Source: an uncultured Rhodospirillaceae bacterium
Lineage (GTDB): Bacteria; Pseudomonadota; Alphaproteobacteria; Rhodospirillales; Magnetospirillaceae
Direction of reading: 5' to 3'
Length of the DNA: 64,000 nt
Assembly (NCBI GenBank): GCA_937887565.1
Contig: CALABS010000061.1
Location: 1-64,000 of the forward strand
The notes under the pieces were generated by a model that was not told the origin of the DNA, made no database searches, and was given only the letters and a program-made list of their open reading frames with translations. A program made the translations under genes and the position numbers. Each line of letters begins with the position of its first letter. Position 1 is the first letter of the stretch. Positions 21,001 through 28,869 of this stretch are shown one piece after another.

Positions 21001-21661
21001 GGCGGCACGGCTGCTGGCCACCCTGCCGGGGGTCGAGGCGGTGGTGCCGCGCGGACAGCCGCTGCCGGCCATGGATCTGGTGGTGGACCTGCGTGACGTG
21101 CCGCGCATCCTGGGGACCACGTCGCGCACCACGCCGCCGCGCGACGTCCCCTACCTGCACCTTCCCGACGACATGGCGCCGCGCGCCTTTCCCGGCGACG
21201 GCCGCCTGAAGGTGGGGATGGCCTGGGCGGGGCGGGACACCGACCCGGCGGTGCCGGTGCGGCACCTCTTGAGGCTGGTTTCCGAACCGGGCCTTCGCCT
21301 GGTCAGCCTGCAGCGCGGCCCCCGCGCCGCCGACCTCGCCGCCACCGGCGCCGACGCCTTCATCGACGACCTGGGCGCCGGCTGCGCCGACCTCGCCGAC
21401 GTGGCGGCGGTCATCGCCGGACTCGACCTGGTGGTGGCGACCGACTGCGCCGAGGCGCACATCGCCGGCGCGCTGGGCAAGCCGGTATGGGTTCTGCTGC
21501 CGCGCGGCAACGACTGGCGCTGGGTGGACCACCGCGACGATTCGGTGTGGTACCCGACCATGCGCGTCTTCCGCCAGGCCGAGGACGGCTCCTGGGACCG
21601 CGCCGTCGCCCGCGTCCTGGCCTCCGTCGAGGCGATGGCGGCGGGAATGCGGGGCCACTGA
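18065..21661 (+). CDS. Tandem TPR / heptosyltransferase-like protein with FkbM-like core
   Basis: A 1198-residue protein with two similar halves. Half one: TPRs (about 10-240), then a glycosyltransferase family 9-like region ending in DWRWLLEREDSPWYP (about 472-486). The middle (about 545-720) starts with FIDIGAGDGTFTLDAA and carries VRIGTRSSEGEVLDGLWE, resembling FkbM-type SAM methyltransferases. Half two repeats the plan: TPRs (about 760-900), then a second GT9-like region ending in DWRWVDHRDDSVWYP (about 1148). The TPR-GT arrangement is common in proteins that modify flagellin or other surface proteins, but no target is visible here and catalytic activity of the GT-like parts is unproven. 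ATG with AGGGGAGAG upstream. Possibly an internal duplication. Confidence 0.7.
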   Translation: MDVADTVDEQAAWTEAKAARARGDRDAELAAYEAILAATPDDVDALTAKGAALRAAGRPRESLMMLLRALSLRPDCLAARVEMASSLLALGRRAEAAPVLSALARSPNAPAEVWHLLARASLAGGHADAARACLARTVALDPTRVDARRQLADMAARDGDLTGATDQYHDILAMAPGDAEARAGLGQALIGLGRLAEAEDQLERALVMDDENVVARLGRARLRLLEGDFPSAWEDYEWRWQLPGRARPEPPGESWDGGPLDGRAILLWAEAGYEETVQMARYVPKVAAMGGKVVLAVPAPMTALFESLEGVSHVVASGCPLPIRVSVNASLMDLPRLFGTTLATVPAPIPYIGPPTARRIPVVTPPATHLRVGLAWANGRPDWSMPFTEAVPLLGRPDIAVFGLQLGPMAEDARRLAHPALITDLGPTISDLGDLAARIAEMDVVATVDGIVAHVAGAMGKPVLLMLPASADWRWLLEREDSPWYPAMRLFRQDRAGDWTGVVTRVLMDLEARAGAEADLRAKALHAQSGSRAAMRALLAGHLQAGDGFIDIGAGDGTFTLDAAAHPSGDVLVLAIEAKRGDAEILADTVAISGAEEVVEVVAEPVAGCAMPAVVAKHPRRGRTVFPLPDWVAARAETVAVDSLLSDRPRLADRRLVVRIGTRSSEGEVLDGLWETLITQRAAAVAFEHREGAAAAETLAQAGYTLWRFPIELAGGPVQSFAGQPGPVIALASGIAPAPCYGDLSDPASPAALARARLDAATLAAEGTTAMMDGDIATAVRHLSRALAADPANQQANTNLAVLLRRAGRADAAVACCRRALACGAGAGVRANLASVLRDLGQVEAAELEFLRALSVEPANPPFLFGFAMLERLRGRAREALATLERIETLSPGAVPRFQLAQALLKSGNLARGMAEMAHRPRVGLPPVPGAAAWEGERLEARTILVRDEGDAIDAVMLGRYIPRVAAQGGLVTVECVPEAARLLATLPGVEAVVPRGQPLPAMDLVVDLRDVPRILGTTSRTTPPRDVPYLHLPDDMAPRAFPGDGRLKVGMAWAGRDTDPAVPVRHLLRLVSEPGLRLVSLQRGPRAADLAATGADAFIDDLGAGCADLADVAAVIAGLDLVVATDCAEAHIAGALGKPVWVLLPRGNDWRWVDHRDDSVWYPTMRVFRQAEDGSWDRAVARVLASVEAMAAGMRGH

Positions 21662-21800
21662 TGAACGACCGGTTAAGTCGCCATACCCCTTTGGGGTAGT
21701 CCCTGAGTCCTTTACCCCGCGAGCCCCCCCTTCGCACGCTCCCACCCGCCCGTCCGGTCTTGGCACAATGGCCGGGTTCTGGAAGCATGGGGGCGCGACG

Positions 21801-21881
21801 ATGACCTTCGCACGGGACTGCTTCTTGTCGATCCTGCCGGGCCTGTCGTACCTGCTGATCGCCGGCTACGGCCTCAGCTGA
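21801..21881 (+). CDS. Possible 26-residue hydrophobic micropeptide
   Basis: A short frame with ATG at 21801 and TGA at 21879-21881. The product is mostly hydrophobic (LSILPGLSYLLIAGYGL) and could be a small membrane peptide. The ribosome site is weak (GGGGGCGCGACG) and chance is possible. It sits in the 221-base gap between the TPR gene and spoVR, one base from the spoVR stop. A TACCCC-TTT-GGGGTA hairpin lies upstream at 21684-21698. Confidence 0.2.
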   Translation: MTFARDCFLSILPGLSYLLIAGYGLS

Positions 21882-21882
21882 G

Positions 21883-23418
21883 TCACGCCAGCGTGACGCT
21901 CGGCCCCACGTCGTCGAATTCGCGCAGCGTCATCTCGGTCTTGGTGTCCACCTCGACGAGGCGAACCTCGTAGCCCCACAGGTTGGCGATGTGCCGGAGC
22001 ACCAGCGCCGCCTCGTCCTCGTCCAGCAATATCCCGTCGGCGACACGATGGTGGAGGATGAGCCGGCGGTCGCCTGCCAGGTCGACGTCGACGATCTGGA
22101 TGTCGGGCTCGGCCTTGGCGATGTCGTAGGTGGCGGCCAGCGCCCGCCGCACCTCGCGGTAGCCGCGTTCGTTGTGGATGGCGGCGACCACGTAGTCGGG
22201 CGCGTCGGCGTCGTTGTGCAGCTTGAACAGCCGCAGCCGGCGGATCAGCGCCGGCGACAGCAGCTGCAGGATGAAACTCTCGTCGCGATAATCCTCCCAG
22301 GCCCGGCGCAAGGTCCCCCAGGGGTCGCCGTTGCCGGCGAAATCGGGGAACCAGTCACGGTCCTCGGCGGTCGGCTCGGTGGCGATGCGCTTGATCTCCT
22401 CCATCATCCCGAAGCCCAGGGCATAGGGATTGAGGCCGCCGAACCGGGGATCGTCGAACTCGGGCTGGAACACCACGTTGGTGTGGGAATGGAGGATCTC
22501 CATCAACGCGCCGTCGCTGATCATCCCCTTGTCATGCAGCCGGTTGACGATGTGGTAGTGCACGCAGGTGGCGCAGCCCTCGTTCATCACCTTGGTCTGC
22601 TTTTGCGGATAGAAATATTGCGACACGTTGCGGACGACGCGCAGGAGCTCGCGCTGCCACGGCGCCAGCTTGGGGGCGTTCTTTTCCAGGAAGTAAAGGA
22701 TGTTCTCCTCGGGCAGGCGCAGCCGCCGCTTGCGCTCGGCCATGTCGCGCGAGCCGTGGAAGCTGCTGGCCGGGCGCGGCACGGTGCGCCACAGATCGTT
22801 GTAGGTCTGCTCGAAATAGGCGGCGCGCTCGGCCTCGCGCTGCTGCTCCTCGCGCAGGTCGTATACCCGCTTCCTGGGATAGCGGTGCACGCCGTGGTCC
22901 ATCAGGGCGTGGGCGGCATCCAGCACCCGCTCCACCATCTGGTGACCGTGACGCTCCTCGCAGCGGGCGATGTAGCCCTTGGCGAATTCCATGTAGTCGA
23001 GGATGCCGCGGGCGTCGGTCCACTGGCGGAACAGCTGGTTGTTCTTGAAGAAGTGGTTGTGGCCGAAGGCGGCGTGGGCGATGACCAGCGTCTGCATGGG
23101 CATGGAGTTCTCCTCCATGATGTAGCTGATGCAGGGGCTGGAATTGATGACGATCTCGTAGGCGAGGCCGCGCATGCCCTTGCGGTAGAGCACCTCGTCG
23201 GCGGCGAATCGCTTGCCGAACGACCAGTGCCGGTACATCAAGGGCAGGCCGATGGAGGAATAGGCGTCCAGCATCTGCTCGGCGGTGATGACCTCGATCT
23301 GGTTGGGGTAGATGTCGAGCCCCAGCTCGCCGCGCGCGATGTCCTCGATGGCGTCGTAGGTGCGCCGCACCTTGTCGAAGTCCCAGTCGGCGCCGGCGAA
23401 GAGAAGTTCAGCGGTCAT
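21883..23418 (-). CDS. SpoVR/YcgB family stress protein
   Basis: 511 residues of the SpoVR family, named for a Bacillus cortex gene; in proteobacteria it is usually the third member of the yeaG-yeaH-ycgB stress/stationary cluster. Biochemical role unknown. Recognised by DIYPNQIEVITAEQMLDAYSS, PLMYRHWSFGK, YEIVINSSPCISYIMEEN, AHAAFGHNHFFKNN and TCVHYHIVNRLHDKG. Downstream of yeaH and prkA on the same strand, with an inverted palindromic repeat pair in the 156-base gap. GGGGAGCGCGAG precedes the ATG. Confidence 0.92.
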   Translation of the reverse strand: MTAELLFAGADWDFDKVRRTYDAIEDIARGELGLDIYPNQIEVITAEQMLDAYSSIGLPLMYRHWSFGKRFAADEVLYRKGMRGLAYEIVINSSPCISYIMEENSMPMQTLVIAHAAFGHNHFFKNNQLFRQWTDARGILDYMEFAKGYIARCEERHGHQMVERVLDAAHALMDHGVHRYPRKRVYDLREEQQREAERAAYFEQTYNDLWRTVPRPASSFHGSRDMAERKRRLRLPEENILYFLEKNAPKLAPWQRELLRVVRNVSQYFYPQKQTKVMNEGCATCVHYHIVNRLHDKGMISDGALMEILHSHTNVVFQPEFDDPRFGGLNPYALGFGMMEEIKRIATEPTAEDRDWFPDFAGNGDPWGTLRRAWEDYRDESFILQLLSPALIRRLRLFKLHNDADAPDYVVAAIHNERGYREVRRALAATYDIAKAEPDIQIVDVDLAGDRRLILHHRVADGILLDEDEAALVLRHIANLWGYEVRLVEVDTKTEMTLREFDDVGPSVTLA

Positions 23419-23441
23419 CTCGCGCTCCCCTGCGTCAGTAG

Positions 23442-23556
23442 CCTCATCCTGAGGAGCGGCCCTTCGGGCCGCGTCTCAAAGGACGAGGCGGGCCACCACC
23501 GCGCGACGGACCTCGCCCTTCGAGACGGCCGCCACGGCGGCCTCCTCAGGGTGAGG
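23442..23556. repeat. Inverted pair of alphaproteobacterial palindromic repeats
   Basis: Two copies of a roughly 47-base palindromic element in opposite orientation: CCTCATCCTGAGGAGC...GGACGAGG at 23442-23488, and its near reverse complement CCTCGCCCTTCGAGAC...CTCAGGGTGAGG at 23511-23556. Each is itself a hairpin. CCTCAnCCTGAGGAGC...CGAAGGnCGAGG elements are widespread in alphaproteobacterial intergenic DNA. The pair lies between yeaH and spoVR inside an apparent operon and could form a large stem in the transcript. Confidence 0.85.
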
Positions 23557-23574
23557 TCCGACTTCAACGGGCGG

Positions 23575-24861
23575 TCATGCATCGGCGCGCTCCTTCGAGA
23601 ACAGGTCGCGGAAGACGGGGAAGATCTGGCTGCGCACGCGGACCTTGCGCATGGCCATGTTGCCGCCCGGCCGGGCGACCGCCTTGTAGGTCCGCCACAG
23701 GTCGGTCTCGCGCCCCAGCCAGTCCTTGTACTCGGCGCCGACCTCGATATAGGCGAAATACTGGCAGGCCGGCAGGATCACGTCCTCCAGCAGCGCCGCC
23801 GCCAGCCCGTTGTCGGACGAGGTGTTGTCGCCGTCGGACGCCTGGGCGGCGTAGATGTTCCAATCGCCGGGCGGATAGCGCTCGGCGATGACGCGGCGCA
23901 TTTCCTGGAGCGCGGTGGACACCACGGTGCCGCCGGTCTCGGTGGAATAGAAGAAGGTCTCCTCGTCCACCTCCTTGGCCTCGTGGGTATGGCGGATGAA
24001 CACGATGTCCACATGGGTGTAGCGGCGGTTGAGGAACAGGTAGAGCAGCATGAAGAACCGCTTGGCGAGGTCCTTCATGTGCTCGGTCATCGAGCCCGAC
24101 ACGTCCATCAGGCAGAACATCACCGCCTGGGTCACCGGCTTCGGCACCTGCTCGAAGCGGTTGAAGCGGACGTCGAGGGGGTCGATATAGGGCACCCGCC
24201 TCGACTTGGCCCACAAGCGGTCGAACTCGACCCGCAGCCCCGACAGCCGGTCGGGGTCCTCGCCGGTTTCCTCCAGGCGGCGGATCTCGGCCTCCAGCGC
24301 CTTCATCTCGTGCGGCTTGGGCCGCTTCAGCGCGATGCGGCGCGACAACGAATTGCGCATGGTCCGGAGCAGGTTCAGGTTGGCCGGCGATCCAGTCACC
24401 GTGAATCCCGCCCGGGTCAGGGTGAAGCTCTCGGACTGGCGCATCTTCTTCTTCTGGAGGTCGGGAAGTTCCAGGTCGTCGAGGAAGATGTCGAGGAACT
24501 CGTCCTTGGACAGCAGGAAGCGGAAGTCGTCCTCGCCGCCGCCGTCGGGGCTGCCCTCGGAGCCGCCGTCGCCGCCGCCGCCCATGGGGGGTTTGGGAAT
24601 CAGGTCGCCCTCGACATATTCCCGGTTGCCCGGGACGACGTGGTCGCGGACGCCGCCATGGGGCGAGCGGCGGAAATGAGGCTCGCGCAACCCGTCCATG
24701 GGGATGGAGATGCGCTCGCCGCTCTGGATGTCGGTGATCGAACGCTCGCCCGACGCCTCGCGCACCGCCTTGAGGATCTGCTGACGGGCGCGGCGCAGGA
24801 AACGCTGGCGGTTGGCCAAGCTCTTGCCCTTGGGATTGAGGCGCCGGTCGATGATGTTCAT
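23575..24861 (-). CDS. YeaH/DUF444 family protein (VWA-like)
   Basis: 428 residues. The C-terminal half has a von Willebrand A-like fold with an intact MIDAS DVSGSM (about 251-256), then FIRHTHEAKEV, TGGTVVSTAL and SDGDNTSSD. A Gly-rich linker (PPMGGGGDGGSEG) lies near residue 90. In enterobacteria YeaH is encoded with kinase YeaG (PrkA) and induced by starvation and stationary phase; its action is unknown. Second gene of prkA-yeaH-spoVR. Confidence 0.92.
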   Translation of the reverse strand: MNIIDRRLNPKGKSLANRQRFLRRARQQILKAVREASGERSITDIQSGERISIPMDGLREPHFRRSPHGGVRDHVVPGNREYVEGDLIPKPPMGGGGDGGSEGSPDGGGEDDFRFLLSKDEFLDIFLDDLELPDLQKKKMRQSESFTLTRAGFTVTGSPANLNLLRTMRNSLSRRIALKRPKPHEMKALEAEIRRLEETGEDPDRLSGLRVEFDRLWAKSRRVPYIDPLDVRFNRFEQVPKPVTQAVMFCLMDVSGSMTEHMKDLAKRFFMLLYLFLNRRYTHVDIVFIRHTHEAKEVDEETFFYSTETGGTVVSTALQEMRRVIAERYPPGDWNIYAAQASDGDNTSSDNGLAAALLEDVILPACQYFAYIEVGAEYKDWLGRETDLWRTYKAVARPGGNMAMRKVRVRSQIFPVFRDLFSKERADA

Positions 24862-24977
24862 TATCGGATATCCCTCAGTCGCCGGGCGGGCGCATCCGCG
24901 CCCTTGGCTAGCCTCGCATGTGCTCGGCGCGCCGGTCGGCGCATAGTCCTCGCTGCGCTCGTCCGGGGGCCTGGGAA

Positions 24978-25020
24978 GCCCCCTCCCCCGGCCGTGCCGG
25001 GGGAGGGTCGGGGTGGGGGC
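24978..25020. repeat. Solitary copy of the GC-rich palindrome seen around the DUF559 gene
   Basis: GCCCCCTCCCCC - GGCCGTGCC - GGGGGAGGG followed by TCGGGGTGGGGGC. The outer stem and the 3' tail match the elements at 29867-29912 and 30378-30423; the loop sequence differs. It lies in the gap between prkA and yeaH, 13 bases after the prkA stop on the minus strand. Confidence 0.85.
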
Positions 25021-25033
25021 AAATGGCGCATCC

Positions 25034-26980
25034 TCACCCCGCCTGCTTCACCCGCATGTACCACTCCACCAGCCGCCGCACCTGGCGCTCGGTGTAGCCG
25101 CGGGTCATCATCCGCTCGACGAAGTCGTGGTGCTTCTTCTCGCTGTCGGAATCCTTCTTCGACCCGAAGCTGATCACCGGCAGCAGGTCCTCGACTTGGC
25201 TGAACATCCGCTTCTCGATGACCTCGCGCAGCTTCTCGTAGCTGGTCCAGGACGGGTTGCGGCCGTTGTTGGCGGCCCGCGCCCTCAGCGCGAACTTCAC
25301 CACCTCGTTGCGGAAGTCCTTGGGATTGGCGATGCCGGCCGGCTTCTCGATCTTCGACAGCTCCTGGTTCAGCAGGTCGCGGTTGAGCAGCTGGCCGGTG
25401 TCGGGGTCCTTGAAGTCCTGGTCCTCGATCCAGGCGTCGGCATAGTCCACGTAGCGGTCGAACAGGTTTTGGCCGTAATCGTGGTAGCTTTCCAGATAGG
25501 CCTTCTGGATCTCGTTGCCGATGAACTCGGCGTAGCGCGGCCCCAATTCGCCCTTGATGAATTCGAGGTACTTCTTCTCGGTCTCCTCGGGGAACTGCTC
25601 GCGACGGATGGCCTGCTCCATGATGTACATCAGGTGCACCGGGTCGGCCGCCACCTCGGTGGTGTCGTAGTTGTAGGTCGACGACAGCACCTTGAAGGCG
25701 AAGCGGGTCGAGATGCCCTCCATGCCCTCGTCGACGCCGGCGGCGTCCTTGTACTCCTGCATGGGCTTGGCCTTGGGGTCGGTCTCCTTGACGTTCTCGC
25801 CGTCATAGACCCGCATCTTCGAGAACAGGTTGGAGTTCTCGTGCTCCTTGAGCCGCGACAGCACCGAGAAGCGGGCCAACATCTCCATGGTGGCGGGGGC
25901 GCAGGGTGCCTCCGACAGCTCGGAATTGCGGATCAGCTTCTCGTATATCCTCTGCTCCTCCATCACCCGCAGGCAGTAGGGGACCTTGATCACGCAGATG
26001 CGGTCGATGAAGGCCTCGTTGTTCTTGTTGTTCTTGAAGGTCTGCCACTCGGCCTCGTTGGAATGGGCCAGGATGATGCCCTGGAACGGCATGGCGCCGA
26101 TATTCTCGGAGCCGGCGTAGTTGCCTTCCTGGGTGGCGGTCAGCAACGGATGCAGCATCTTGATGGGGGCCTTGAACATCTCGACGAATTCGAGCAGGCC
26201 CTGGCTGCAGCGATTGAGGCCGCCGGAATAGGAATAGGCATCGGGGTCGTTCTGGCTGAACAGCTCCAGCTTGCGGATGTCCACCTTGCCGACCAGGGTC
26301 GAGATGTCCTGGTTGTTCTCGTCGCCGGGTTCGGTCTTGGCCACCGCGATCTGCTTGAGCCGCGACGGAAACACCTTGACCACCTTGAACCGGGAGATGT
26401 CGCCGCCGAACTCGTCCAGCCGCTTCACCGCCCACGGGCTCATCAGCCCCGGCAGGCGGCGGCGGGGAATGCCGTAGCGGTCCTCCAGCATCTCGCCCAT
26501 GGTCTCGGGATCGAACAGCCCGAGCGGGCTTTCGAACAGCGGGCTGACCTCCTTGCCGGCCTTGAGCACGAAGATGGGATGGTGCTCCATCAGCGCCTTC
26601 AGGCGTTCGGCCAGCGACGACTTGCCGCCGCCGACGGGGCCCAGCAGGTAAAGGATCTGCTTGCGCTCCTCCAGCCCCTGCGCCGCGTGGCGGAAGTAGC
26701 CGACGATCCGCTCGATGGTCTCCTCCATGCCGTAGAAATCGGCGAAGGCGGGATAGACCTTGATGGTGCGGTTCATGAACACCCGCGACAGGCGGGCGTC
26801 CTTGGCGGTGTCGATGATCTCGGGCTCGCCGATGGCGGCGATCATGCGCTCGGCCGCCGAGGCGAACATCATGGGATCGTCGCGGCAGCCCTCGAGGTAG
26901 TCGATGAGCGTCATCTCGACGTCCTTGCGACCCTCGTAGGCCCGCGCATACCGGGTGAAGATGTCTTCGGCCGCGTACAT
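25034..26980 (-). CDS. prkA: PrkA/YeaG serine protein kinase
   Basis: 648 residues. N-terminal AAA-type domain with Walker A GPVGGGKS (114-121) and a C-terminal PrkA kinase-like region (about 390-640). This family was first described as a serine kinase; later work on some members points to ATPase/protease-like activity, so the exact chemistry is open. Head of the minus-strand prkA-yeaH-spoVR cluster linked to nutrient stress in other bacteria. The ATG at 26980 is preceded by GGAGTGAG. The long upstream gap (26981-27473) could hold its promoter but no clear -35/-10 pair is visible. Confidence 0.95.
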   Translation of the reverse strand: MYAAEDIFTRYARAYEGRKDVEMTLIDYLEGCRDDPMMFASAAERMIAAIGEPEIIDTAKDARLSRVFMNRTIKVYPAFADFYGMEETIERIVGYFRHAAQGLEERKQILYLLGPVGGGKSSLAERLKALMEHHPIFVLKAGKEVSPLFESPLGLFDPETMGEMLEDRYGIPRRRLPGLMSPWAVKRLDEFGGDISRFKVVKVFPSRLKQIAVAKTEPGDENNQDISTLVGKVDIRKLELFSQNDPDAYSYSGGLNRCSQGLLEFVEMFKAPIKMLHPLLTATQEGNYAGSENIGAMPFQGIILAHSNEAEWQTFKNNKNNEAFIDRICVIKVPYCLRVMEEQRIYEKLIRNSELSEAPCAPATMEMLARFSVLSRLKEHENSNLFSKMRVYDGENVKETDPKAKPMQEYKDAAGVDEGMEGISTRFAFKVLSSTYNYDTTEVAADPVHLMYIMEQAIRREQFPEETEKKYLEFIKGELGPRYAEFIGNEIQKAYLESYHDYGQNLFDRYVDYADAWIEDQDFKDPDTGQLLNRDLLNQELSKIEKPAGIANPKDFRNEVVKFALRARAANNGRNPSWTSYEKLREVIEKRMFSQVEDLLPVISFGSKKDSDSEKKHHDFVERMMTRGYTERQVRRLVEWYMRVKQAG

Positions 26981-27473
26981 TGCTCACTCCATCCAGAGGG
27001 TCGTGATGCCGGGAGCGGTAACGCCCTTGTGATTCAGATGTTCACGCCCGCCGGCCAATACAGGGGGGCACGTGCCAGTTTCATGACCGCCGGCGCGGTC
27101 GCGGGCGCCAAGCGGGCCGGCGGGAAACCGAACGCGCGGTCGCGGCGGCCGACGCCCCATCCGGATGCGCCGGGGCCTCCGCCTTCCGAGATCTCCGAAC
27201 CGATACCGCATTCCCACCTTTCGTCGTGGTTTGACACCCCGAGGGGGCAGCGGGGGGGCCGCATGGGGCTCCCCTCGAGAGAGCCGCCCGGACGGCTGCC
27301 CGCGGAAAAGCCCGGCCGGATGACGGAAGCCGCCCCGTGGTCACCCCTGCGGCCTTCATGTTGGAAGCGTTTGGGGCGAAACAACCCGCGCGACCGGGGA
27401 GGCGAACCGGGCGGGTTCCCAGGCGCCCCGAATGGGGTTAGCCTTGAGGCCGACCCCTGTCGGAGGTGGTGCC
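26981..27473. other. 493-base gap between prkA and the SAF-domain gene
   Basis: Divergent intergenic region. Open frames here are short and high-GC shadows. No tRNA, terminator or family repeat was recognised. It must hold promoters for both neighbours, but no convincing consensus was found; a GGAGG site for the rightward gene lies at its end. Confidence 0.5.
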
Positions 27474-28814
27474 GTGAATCTGGTCCGCATGCTGTCCGCC
27501 CGCGCCACCGACGGGATTCCCATCCGGGTCGGCCTCATCGGCGCCGGCCGCTTCGGCACCATGGTCCTGGCCCAGGCCAGGGTGACGCCCGGCATCCACG
27601 TGGCGGCGGTGGCGGACATCGACCCCGACCGCGCCCACACCGCCCTCGCCCTCGCCCAGTGGCCGCCGCTCAAGGCGGTGGCGCGGTCGCTGGCCGACGC
27701 CCTCGACGGTGGCGGCACCTGGGTGAGCAGCGATGCCGCCGCCGTCACCGCCGCACCCGATCTCGACGTGGTCATCGAGGCCACCGGCTGCGTTCCGGCG
27801 GCCCTGCGCCACGCGGCGGCGGCCATCGATGCCGGCACCGCCGTGATCATGGCGACGCTCGCCGCCGACCTGGTCGCCGGCCCTCTGCTGGCCGCCCGCG
27901 CCGCCGAGAAGGGCGTCGTCTATTCCTTCGCCTCCGGTGACCGGCCGGCCGAGATCTGCGCCCTGGTCGAGGAAGCCCGCGCCAACGGCTTCGAGGTGGC
28001 CGCCGCCGGCCTGGGCACCCGCCACCTTCCCGCCTTCCACGCCGCCACCCCCACGACCGCCTGGGAAATGGCCGGCATCGATCCGATCCGGGCCCGGGCC
28101 AGCGGCCTCAACCCGCGCACCACCGCCGCCGCGCTGGACGGCACCAAGGCCGCCCTGACCATGGCCGCCGTCGCCAATGCCACCGGATTGGACGTCCCCG
28201 AGGCGGGCCTGTCCTTCCATCCCTGCGGGGCGCATGACCTGGCCCGCTTGTTCCGGCCGCGCGAGGATGGCGGCCTGCTCGACCGCATGGGCGTGGTCGA
28301 AGCCGCTTCCAGCCTGGAGCGGGACGGCCGCGAGGTGATCGGCGGCCTACCGCAGGGGGCGTGGGTGACGGTGCGTCCCCAGGGCCACTTCGCCACCGCC
28401 TGCCTGAGCGAGTCCGCCTTGACGACCGACCCGATGGACGCCTACGCCGCCTTGTGGCGACCCTGGCGCCTGGGCGGCCTGGGTGTCGGCCATGCCGTCG
28501 CCTCGGCCGCGCTCCGCCGCGAGCCCGAGGCCGCGCCCCGCGCCTTCACCGCCGACGTGGTGGCGGTAGCCAAGCGCGACCTGCGACCGGGAGAGGTGCT
28601 CGACGCGGTCGGCGGCGACTGCGTGCGGGGCCAATTGATGGCGGCGCCGCGATCCCTCGATCAAGGGGCGCTGCCGGTCGGCCTCGCCGACGTGCCCGTG
28701 GTTCGGCCGGTGCCCGCCGGAGCGATGCTGACCTGGGACGACGTCGACATCGACGAATCGGCCGAGGCGGTGCTGTTGCGCCGGGCCATGGAGGACGAAA
28801 TCTCGTTGGAGTAG
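27474..28814 (+). CDS. SAF-domain NAD(P)-dependent dehydrogenase (homoserine dehydrogenase-like)
   Basis: 446 residues. Residues 15-150 form a Rossmann fold with VGLIGAGRFGTMVL and VVIEATG, like homoserine dehydrogenase N-domains. The middle carries a catalytic-domain-like region (SGLNPRTTAAALDGTKAALTMAA). The C-terminal 90 residues are a SAF domain (VVAVAKRDLRPGEVLDAVGGD ... VPAGAMLTWDDVDID), the small beta-clip fold of antifreeze and FlgA-like proteins. The family is annotated as an oxidoreductase of unknown substrate. GTG at 27474 chosen for GGAGG upstream. The following gene is agmatinase, 55 bases on. Confidence 0.7.
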   Translation: MNLVRMLSARATDGIPIRVGLIGAGRFGTMVLAQARVTPGIHVAAVADIDPDRAHTALALAQWPPLKAVARSLADALDGGGTWVSSDAAAVTAAPDLDVVIEATGCVPAALRHAAAAIDAGTAVIMATLAADLVAGPLLAARAAEKGVVYSFASGDRPAEICALVEEARANGFEVAAAGLGTRHLPAFHAATPTTAWEMAGIDPIRARASGLNPRTTAAALDGTKAALTMAAVANATGLDVPEAGLSFHPCGAHDLARLFRPREDGGLLDRMGVVEAASSLERDGREVIGGLPQGAWVTVRPQGHFATACLSESALTTDPMDAYAALWRPWRLGGLGVGHAVASAALRREPEAAPRAFTADVVAVAKRDLRPGEVLDAVGGDCVRGQLMAAPRSLDQGALPVGLADVPVVRPVPAGAMLTWDDVDIDESAEAVLLRRAMEDEISLE

Positions 28815-28869
28815 TTGCCGGCCGTCGTGCCCGCCCTATACTTCCGCGACCTTCCGGGAGACCGCAGCC

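Noticed and set aside
21684..21698. Terminator after the TPR-glycosyltransferase gene
   Set aside because: The TACCCC-TTT-GGGGTA stem is only six base pairs with a three-base loop and no T run.
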